NCBI GenBank assembly: GCA_905206455.1
Contig: CAJLHL010000034.1
Location: forward strand, 1-19,982
Length of the DNA: 19,982 bases
Reading direction: 5' to 3'
Source: an uncultured Eubacteriales bacterium
GTDB taxonomy: Bacteria > Bacillota > Clostridia > Peptostreptococcales > Anaerovoracaceae
Part shown: piece after piece, positions 14,486 to 19,982 of the stretch
Layout: the number at the start of each line of letters is the position of its first letter
Numbering within the stretch: the stretch's first letter is position 1
Notes under the pieces: generated by a model
The model's database searches: none
What the model saw: the letters and a program-made list of their open reading frames with translations, nothing else
Told to the model about the DNA's origin: nothing
Made by a program: the position numbers and the translations under genes

Positions 14486-16222
14486 ATGAATCAGGAAAGA
14501 AAGCCTGCAGGGCTGATATTAGCGGCGGGATTTTCGTCGAGAATGAAAGATTTTAAACCTCTGATGAAAATCGGCAGACACAATCCGCTGGAAATCCTCA
14601 TCCGGCATTTTAAAAAAGCCGGAGTGGACGACATTTTTGTGGTGACGGGATTTCAGGCGGAACTGCTCAGCGATTTTCTGAGAGACGAGGGTGTGCGCGC
14701 AGTATATAATGAAAAATTCGAAGAGGGAATGTTTTCTTCGATTCAGGCGGGAGTCCGGGCGGCGTACGAAAACGGAAACGACTGTTTCTTGATGACACCG
14801 GTGGATGTTCCGCTGATTCCGCCTTACATCATCAAAGCGCTTCTCAACCGGTACGATAAGGCGCCGGGGCGCTTTATCGTACCGTGCTACGAAGGAAAAA
14901 AGGGGCATCCTCTCCTGATACCGGCGGCTTTTGCGCCGGAGGTGCTGGAGTGTTTCGGTGAGAACGGTATGAAATCGGTGACGTCGCGGCATGAAAAAGA
15001 AATGATCTATCTGGAGACTAACTGCGAGAGCATTATGCACGATATGGATACGCAGGAGGCTTATGCTAATCTCATAGAGTACTATGATCGGAATAAATAT
15101 CCTACGGAAGCTCAGTGCCGGAAGATTCTGGAACGCATGGGTACGCCGGAACACGTCATACGTCACTGCGATGCGGTGACTCGGACAGCGGTGCGCATCG
15201 GAGAGGCGCTCAACGAGAAAGGCTGCGGTTTCAGCATTCCTCTGATCCGGGCGGCAGGGCTGCTTCATGATGCGCTGCGCGTTCGAAAGAAACACTGGCA
15301 GGCGGGCGCGGAAATGGCGTTCGATTACGGTTATCCGGAAGTCGCTGATATCATATACGATCATATGAATTATATGCATCCGATACCGGTACTGGATATT
15401 ACGGAAAAAGATATCGTCTGCCTGGCAGATAAACTGCGCCAGGAGGATAAACTGGTGACCCTCGAAGAACGTCTCGCGCCCGTGAAAAAGAGATGGGCGG
15501 ATAATCCGGAAGCGATACAGATTATCGAAGACAAGATCGAGGCGGCCCGGGAGGTGATGAAGTTTATCGAAAATATCATCGGTGTCAGGATTTATGATCT
15601 TTTAGCCAAAGACGATGAGCAGCAGGGCGGAAGCGCCGGCGAAGAGAAGGCGAAGAGACGCCGGCTCATTCTCGTCCGGCATGGAGAGACGCAGCGCCAT
15701 GAGGAACGCGTCTTTATGGGACAGTACGATGTGCCTCTCGACGCGGAGGGGAAAGAACAGTGCACCATTGTAGGGCTGGAGCTTCAGCATTTCGATATCG
15801 ACACGGATAAGATTTATACCAGCGATCTGATGAGGGCTGTGGAAAGTTCCGAGATTATTGCGGGGTTTCTGCCTTCCAGACCGGAGGTCGTCGCACTGCC
15901 GGAGCTGAGGGAGATGTCTCTGGGGTCTTGGGACGGGAAATTTATCCGGGAGATCCGGGAAACGTATCCGGAGGAGTATGCGGCCCGGGGGGAAAATCTG
16001 CTCACTTACAAAATCGACGACGAGGCGGAGAATTTTGTGCAGCTGCAGGAACGAGTGATGAAAAAGGTCAATGAAATCATCCGTTCTGCCGAGGGCGACG
16101 TGCTGATCGTAGCGCATTCCGGCGTCAACCGGGTCATCATGTGCAGTCTGATGGAAAAAGAGCTGAAAGATATCTTCCGCATCGAATTCGGCAGAGGAAC
16201 GTATCAGATTATGGAGCTGTGA
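14486..16222 (+). CDS. Three-domain fusion: MobA-like nucleotidyltransferase, HD domain, histidine phosphatase
   Basis: The single 578-residue frame carries three enzyme-like domains. Residues 1-195 form a MobA-like NTP transferase: AAGFSSRM at 13-20 and a Lys nearby for nucleotide binding, TPVDVPLIPP for the metal site, and GKKGHP. Residues about 205-360 are an HD domain with LLHDALR (H261-D262) preceded by HCDAVTRTA. Residues about 390-578 are a histidine phosphatase with the active-site VRHGET (R398-H399-G400), LREMSLGSWDGK and AHSGVNR (H544). The first domain is related to the enzymes that add CMP or GMP to molybdopterin; the other two could remove phosphate groups. A KAKRRR linker joins HD to phosphatase. 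GGAG lies eight bases before the ATG. Substrates are unknown. Confidence 0.88.
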   Translation: MNQERKPAGLILAAGFSSRMKDFKPLMKIGRHNPLEILIRHFKKAGVDDIFVVTGFQAELLSDFLRDEGVRAVYNEKFEEGMFSSIQAGVRAAYENGNDCFLMTPVDVPLIPPYIIKALLNRYDKAPGRFIVPCYEGKKGHPLLIPAAFAPEVLECFGENGMKSVTSRHEKEMIYLETNCESIMHDMDTQEAYANLIEYYDRNKYPTEAQCRKILERMGTPEHVIRHCDAVTRTAVRIGEALNEKGCGFSIPLIRAAGLLHDALRVRKKHWQAGAEMAFDYGYPEVADIIYDHMNYMHPIPVLDITEKDIVCLADKLRQEDKLVTLEERLAPVKKRWADNPEAIQIIEDKIEAAREVMKFIENIIGVRIYDLLAKDDEQQGGSAGEEKAKRRRLILVRHGETQRHEERVFMGQYDVPLDAEGKEQCTIVGLELQHFDIDTDKIYTSDLMRAVESSEIIAGFLPSRPEVVALPELREMSLGSWDGKFIREIRETYPEEYAARGENLLTYKIDDEAENFVQLQERVMKKVNEIIRSAEGDVLIVAHSGVNRVIMCSLMEKELKDIFRIEFGRGTYQIMEL

Positions 16223-16370
16223 CAGCAAAAACGGGCGGCAGTCTTCCGAAAGCCGGCGGCCGCTCTGTAAAAATCCGCAATTCCCGGCGGCGTTTCTGAT
16301 TTTGTCACAAAAAAGGAAAAAAGGACAGACTGACCGGTCATTTTTGTGCGGCAGTTTTGTATAAGAAAAA

Positions 16371-16407
16371 CCCTCCCGCAGTATATCTGTTATGGGAGGG
16401 CTTTTTT
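16371..16407 (+). terminator. Terminator-like hairpin that contains the next gene's ribosome binding site
   Basis: CCCTCCC (16371-16377) pairs with GGGAGGG (16394-16400), with a 16-base loop that can itself form CAG/CTG, followed by six T at 16402-16407. GGGAGGG is also the only ribosome binding site for the ATG at 16408. The element could end transcription of the fusion gene, or hide the ribosome binding site of the next gene, or both. Confidence 0.7.
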
Positions 16408-16653
16408 ATGAGGAAAAATAACAGAAAAACCGCGAAGCTGCGGATGAAGATCGGAATCTGTATCGCTATCATCATCGCCGTTCTCATCGTGAAAAAATTT
16501 GACGGCCATGAGAAAAATAAATTCGTCGGTGCAGTAGCGGAATATTACGGCAGAGATTATTCCGTGGAAGACGTGGTGTCCGCCATGTCCAAGGGAATCG
16601 AAAAAGCGGAAACGATTCCGGATCTCATCGGCGGCGCGGATAAAGACGATTAG
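16408..16653 (+). CDS. Small single-pass membrane protein, SpoIVFA-like position (81 aa)
   Basis: The ATG at 16408 follows GGGAGGG by seven bases. The longer frame from 16357 is rejected because it runs through the terminator-like hairpin. The protein has a basic N-terminus MRKNNRKTAKLRMK, one membrane helix at about 15-28 and a soluble stretch of about 50 residues (FVGAVAEYYGRDYSVEDVVS), and ends in DKDD. In Clostridia the gene just upstream of the SpoIVFB-like protease usually encodes SpoIVFA-type membrane proteins with an M23 domain; this one has a similar membrane-plus-helix start but no M23 domain. It could be a reduced protease partner. The link to SpoIVFA is by position and layout, not by clear sequence match. 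Confidence 0.7.
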   Translation: MRKNNRKTAKLRMKIGICIAIIIAVLIVKKFDGHEKNKFVGAVAEYYGRDYSVEDVVSAMSKGIEKAETIPDLIGGADKDD

Positions 16654-16664
16654 AGAAGAAAAAA

Positions 16665-17294
16665 GTGAAATATATCCTGTTTTATCTGATGACCTTTCTG
16701 TTTTCTTTTCTGCATGAACTGACTCACGCAGGGGCGGCGAAGCTGTTCGGATGCGGTTTTTCCATCGGAACGGCGGGAATTTTCGGGAATGTGGTCTATG
16801 TCAGGAGCGAAGGAAGCACGGTTTTTATCAAGACATTTATTCAGATTGCCGGTCCGGCGCTGAATCTGGTCATCGCCGGCGTTACTCTCGGGCTTGTTCA
16901 CTGGAGGATTCTTCCGGAAAGCGATCTGACGGAAATGGTGATCTATTCCAACGGTATGCTGGCCGCTTTTAATCTGCTGCCGTTTTTTCCGCTGGACGGC
17001 GGCCGTATTTTTGAATCCCTGATCGCGTATCTCGTCGGAGACAAGGCGGCGAGAACCGCGGTCACTTTTTTTTCAAAGGGATTTGCAGTTTTTATTTTCT
17101 TTTCAGGTCTATACTTGGTAAAATATAATTTAGGAAATGTAATACTTTCACTGGCCGCCATCTATTTCTGGCGGATGATCGAGCGTGAAAATGAAAACTG
17201 GCTCTATTCGCGCGCGGAATTAAAATGGAAAGAAAGGCAAGTACAGGGAAATGAAACTTACCGGACGTATCGAGGAACTTTTGATGAGAGTTGA
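16665..17294 (+). CDS. M50 (site-2) metalloprotease, SpoIVFB-like
   Basis: This 209-residue membrane protein is a site-2 protease. The zinc motif HELTH is at residues 17-21 in the first membrane helix, and NLLPFFPLDGGRI (from about 103) gives the third zinc ligand Asp. Such proteases cut membrane proteins inside the bilayer; SpoIVFB activates sigma-K in sporulating Bacillus. It lacks the CBS domain of Bacillus SpoIVFB (288 residues). The GTG start at 16665 has GAGAAG eight to ten bases upstream, weak. It follows the small membrane protein by 11 bases and overlaps the radical SAM gene by 44 bases, so translation is probably coupled. Whether this organism sporulates cannot be told here. Confidence 0.88.
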   Translation: MKYILFYLMTFLFSFLHELTHAGAAKLFGCGFSIGTAGIFGNVVYVRSEGSTVFIKTFIQIAGPALNLVIAGVTLGLVHWRILPESDLTEMVIYSNGMLAAFNLLPFFPLDGGRIFESLIAYLVGDKAARTAVTFFSKGFAVFIFFSGLYLVKYNLGNVILSLAAIYFWRMIERENENWLYSRAELKWKERQVQGNETYRTYRGTFDES

Positions 17295-19110
17295 GAAGCC
17301 TGCGGCTTACATGGGCGGAGAACTCCATTCATATGATAAAGAGGAAGAGAGCGTGGATCTGAATTTCGGGTTCTGTTTTCCGGACACCTATGAAATCGGA
17401 ATGTCGTATCTGGGTCTTCAGATCATCTATCACGTGCTGAACGAGCGGGAAAATATCTTCTGCCAGCGTTTTTTTGCGCCGGCGGCGGATATGGAACGGC
17501 TGATGCGGGAAAATGATCTGCCGCTCTTTTCCATCGAAAAGAAACAGCCGGCGAGGGAGATGGACATTCTGGGATTTACACTGCAGTACGAGCTGTCTTT
17601 TACGAATATCCTGAATATGCTCGATCTGGCGGGAATCCCGCTGAGGAGCAGCGAACGGGGAGAGGCGTATCCCATCGTCGCTGCCGGCGGCAACTGTTCC
17701 TTTAATCCGGAACCCCTGGCCGATATTATCGACTTCTTTATGCCGGGAGACGGGGAAGATGTTCTCATCGAAGTCTCCGAGGCGATAATCGCACATAAGA
17801 AATCCGGCGGAACCAAGCGTCAGCTGCTGGAAAGACTGGCTTCTATCGACGGTATTTATGTGCCGTCTTTTTATCAGCCAAAGTATAAGGAAGACGGCAG
17901 GATCGCGTCTTATGAAAAGCTGTATGAAGGCGCGCCGGATCAGGTGGTCAAGCGCATCGTCATGGATATGGACAGTGTCTCTTATCCGATGAAACCCGTC
18001 GTCCCTTTTGTGGAAGTGGTTCACGACCGTTCGGTGATCGAACTGTTCCGTGGCTGCACCCGGGGCTGCCGGTTTTGTCAGGCGGGGATGATCTGCCGTC
18101 CGGTGCGGGAGCGCAGCAGAGAAAAAGTGGTGGAATATGCCGAGCAGCAGCTAAAAAATACAGGATATGACGAGATGTCTCTCCTGTCTCTTTCCACCAG
18201 CGATTACTCGGAAATCGAGCCGCTGGTCACCGATCTGATGAAGAGCTGCAAAGCCCGGGAGGCGGGACTCTCTCTTCCGTCGCTTCGTCTGGATTCCTTT
18301 TCTTACGATGTTCTGAACGAGATTCAGGAATACCGGAAGACAGGACTGACTTTCGCTCCGGAAGCGGGAACACAGCGTCTGAGAAATATCATCAATAAAT
18401 CCATTACCGATGAACATATCTATTCTGCGGCAGAGCAGGCCATCCGTCTGGGATATTATAATATCAAGCTGTACTTTATGATCGGCCTGCCCGGCGAGAC
18501 CGATGAGGATCTGGACGGCATCGCAGAGATCGCCCGCAGAATCAATGAAATCTACCGCGAAGTCTGCGAAAAGAGGACGAGGTTTAATGTCACCGTCAGC
18601 GTCTCCAATTTCGTGCCCAAACCGCATACGCCGTTTCAGTGGTCCGCTCAGGATACGCCGGAGGAATTCGACCGGAAACATCATTATCTCAGAGAAAAGC
18701 TGAAAAAGATAAAAGGAGTGTCCTTTCAGTATCACGGTACGGAGACCAGCTTTCTCGAAGCGGTCTTCGCCAGAGGCGACCGCCGGGTGTGCGAGGTCAT
18801 GCTGCGGGCTTACGAGCTGGGCTGCCGGTTTGACGGCTGGTCAGAACATTTCGACTATTCCAAGTGGCTGCGGGCCTTTGAAGATACGGGGGTCGATCCC
18901 GCTTTCTATTCTCAGAGGCTGCGGGACGCCGATGAAATTTTTCCGTGGGACATCATCGATTCCGGCGTGACGAAGAAATATCTGCAGAAAGAGTATGAGC
19001 TGGCGAAGAGGCAAATCCAGACGCCGGACTGCAGAAAGGGCTGTACCGGCTGCGGTCTCAAACGTTTTGTGGAGTGTCCGCAGTATGAACAGGGAAAGAA
19101 TTATTCATAG
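17251..19110 (+). CDS. TIGR03960 family B12-binding-type radical SAM protein
   Basis: The 619-residue protein matches TIGR03960. The radical SAM cluster C269-x3-C273-x2-C276 (RGCTRGCRFCQAG) binds the Fe4S4 cluster and SAM. The N-terminus has VEKPAAYMGGELHS, typical of the family, and a domain with GDGEDVLIEV resembling cobalamin-binding radical SAM proteins, without a confirmed cobalamin histidine motif. The C-terminus has a second cysteine group, C594, C598, C601 and C609, for another cluster or metal. Its reaction is not established; it is nearly always paired with the TIGR03936/DUF2344 gene that follows. The ATG at 17251 is used because family members begin with a similar MK..I.E.L..VEKPA; a GAGGA before ATG 17284 gives an alternative. 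Confidence 0.92.
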   Translation: MKLTGRIEELLMRVEKPAAYMGGELHSYDKEEESVDLNFGFCFPDTYEIGMSYLGLQIIYHVLNERENIFCQRFFAPAADMERLMRENDLPLFSIEKKQPAREMDILGFTLQYELSFTNILNMLDLAGIPLRSSERGEAYPIVAAGGNCSFNPEPLADIIDFFMPGDGEDVLIEVSEAIIAHKKSGGTKRQLLERLASIDGIYVPSFYQPKYKEDGRIASYEKLYEGAPDQVVKRIVMDMDSVSYPMKPVVPFVEVVHDRSVIELFRGCTRGCRFCQAGMICRPVRERSREKVVEYAEQQLKNTGYDEMSLLSLSTSDYSEIEPLVTDLMKSCKAREAGLSLPSLRLDSFSYDVLNEIQEYRKTGLTFAPEAGTQRLRNIINKSITDEHIYSAAEQAIRLGYYNIKLYFMIGLPGETDEDLDGIAEIARRINEIYREVCEKRTRFNVTVSVSNFVPKPHTPFQWSAQDTPEEFDRKHHYLREKLKKIKGVSFQYHGTETSFLEAVFARGDRRVCEVMLRAYELGCRFDGWSEHFDYSKWLRAFEDTGVDPAFYSQRLRDADEIFPWDIIDSGVTKKYLQKEYELAKRQIQTPDCRKGCTGCGLKRFVECPQYEQGKNYS

Positions 19111-19124
19111 CGAGGGAGCGGAAA

Positions 19125-19838
19125 ATGGGAAGATATCTGCTGAAGTTTTCCAAGGAAAACAATTTAAAATATATTTCGCATCTGGATCTGCTCCGGGTGT
19201 TTCAGCGCGCCTTTAAACGGGCGCATATCCGGCTCCGCTATTCTCAGGGATTTAATCCCCACGCGAAGATCGGGTTCGGACAGCCTCTCTCTTTAGGCAG
19301 CGAGAGCACGGGAGAGTATATGGAATTCGAGACAGTGGAGGACCGCGCCGGCGGAGAGTATCTGACGGCTCTTTCGGGATGTATGCCGGATGGCATCCGG
19401 CTTCTCAGCTGTACAAAACTGAAAGAAGAGGGGAAGACATCCCTGGCCGCGGCGGTAGCATACGCGTCTTATGTGGTGAAATTCCGCGGCGATGACGAAG
19501 AGCGGCAAGTTCTGAGCCGACGTCTGAAAGAATATATCAGTCAGGAGTCTATTCTCTGTGAGAAGATGAATAAAAAGAAAAAAATCGTGGAGACCGATAT
19601 CCGTCCGCTGATCCTGTCTTTTTCCGAGGTAAAGGCGGACGGGGGGCAAAACATCTATTCCATGACGCTGAAGACCGGCAGCGGAGGCAATCTGAATCCG
19701 GAGATGCTGGTGAAATCCTTCTGTGAGTTCTGCGGCGTGGAATATCTGCGTCACCGGTGGGATTACCGGCGTACAGAGATGTATTTTATATCGGGGGAAC
19801 GTGGGGAGATTCAGCCTCTGACGGAGTTTTCAGGTTAA
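19125..19838 (+). CDS. TIGR03936 family (DUF2344) protein
   Basis: The 237-residue protein starts MGRYLLKFSKENNLKYISHL and continues DLLRVFQRAFKRAHIRLRYS, then QGFNPHAKIGFGQPLSLGSES, the diagnostic opening of DUF2344. In many Clostridia it lies directly after the TIGR03960 gene or is fused to it; here 14 bases separate them. The two are thought to act together, perhaps in RNA or ribosome-related modification because their neighbours are often ribonuclease G and ribosomal protein genes. That role is inference. A GGGAG ribosome binding site lies before the ATG. The gene is complete. Confidence 0.93.
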   Translation: MGRYLLKFSKENNLKYISHLDLLRVFQRAFKRAHIRLRYSQGFNPHAKIGFGQPLSLGSESTGEYMEFETVEDRAGGEYLTALSGCMPDGIRLLSCTKLKEEGKTSLAAAVAYASYVVKFRGDDEERQVLSRRLKEYISQESILCEKMNKKKKIVETDIRPLILSFSEVKADGGQNIYSMTLKTGSGGNLNPEMLVKSFCEFCGVEYLRHRWDYRRTEMYFISGERGEIQPLTEFSG

Positions 19839-19929
19839 CAGCTTAACAGCGCTCTGTCCCGGCGCCTCTCTCGAACGGAGATATGGCCGGTTTGAAAAGT
19901 AAAGTAAATAACAGACGAGAGGAAAATAA

Positions 19930-19982
19930 ATGACAGAAAAGATCTATCAGAAAGACGCGTATCTGCGGGAGTGGGACGCAGA
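19930..19982 (+). CDS. Start of a probable alanyl-tRNA editing protein (AlaX-like), cut by window end
   Basis: Only 17 complete codons are visible: MTEKIYQKDAYLREWDA. The pattern of a K-[IL]-Y-x2-D-x-Y-L-x-E motif matches the opening of AlaX-type trans-editing proteins, which remove mischarged Ser or Gly from tRNA-Ala. AGAGGAAA lies before the ATG. The call rests on very few residues. In many Clostridia ribonuclease G follows DUF2344, so this placement differs. The 91-base gap before it holds a TTAACAGC direct repeat at about 19836-19851 and no clear terminator. Confidence 0.5.
   Translation, partial: MTEKIYQKDAYLREWDA

Overview
The window looks like chromosomal DNA of a Gram-positive anaerobe, most likely class Clostridia (Bacillota) with moderate GC. 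The grounds are strong GGAGG-type ribosome binding sites before nearly every gene, consensus sigma-A promoters, many U-tracted intrinsic terminators, a YerC/TrpR-like regulator, a DUF1292 protein, a four-cysteine L28, and an M50 protease - TIGR03960 radical SAM - TIGR03936 run typical of Clostridia. The exact family cannot be fixed from the sequence alone. I see no phage, insertion sequence, tRNA, rRNA or CRISPR array.

Layout. 1-567: 3' end of an alpha/beta-hydrolase esterase. 809-2374: MATE efflux protein behind a short leader with a terminator-like hairpin. 2428-3069 (minus): 5-formyltetrahydrofolate cyclo-ligase, with a perfect sigma-A promoter firing antisense into its 3' end. 3275-6513: cell-division hydrolase module ftsE-ftsX plus a secreted coiled-coil/M23 peptidoglycan hydrolase; FtsE has a long extra C-terminal tail. 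6752-8452: RecJ-type DHH exonuclease behind a structured leader. 8707-9006: YerC. 9189-9568: one small membrane protein and one doubtful basic peptide. 9703-10811 (minus): two tandem Cys-rich micro-proteins downstream of a DUF134 regulator with a Cys-rich tail, ending in a strong terminator. 11097-12558: rpmB with a two-hairpin leader, a DUF1292 protein and a ZIP metal transporter. 12699-13661 (minus): SAM methyltransferase. 13662-14485: 824-base gap with hairpins and a promoter-like site but no convincing gene. 14486-16222: a three-domain fusion (MobA-like nucleotidyltransferase, HD, histidine phosphatase). 16408-19982: short SpoIVFA-like membrane protein, SpoIVFB-like M50 protease, radical SAM protein, DUF2344 protein and the start of an alanyl-tRNA editing protein.

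How the genes work together. FtsE/FtsX would use ATP in the cytoplasm to switch on the secreted M23 hydrolase during septation. The M50 protease and its small upstream partner resemble a reduced SpoIVFA/SpoIVFB pair. The TIGR03960/TIGR03936 pair acts together in many Clostridia but has no firmly known reaction. The most unusual parts are the three-enzyme fusion, the cysteine-rich minus-strand cluster, the terminator hairpin that also holds the ribosome binding site of the SpoIVFA-like gene, and the antisense promoter at fthC.
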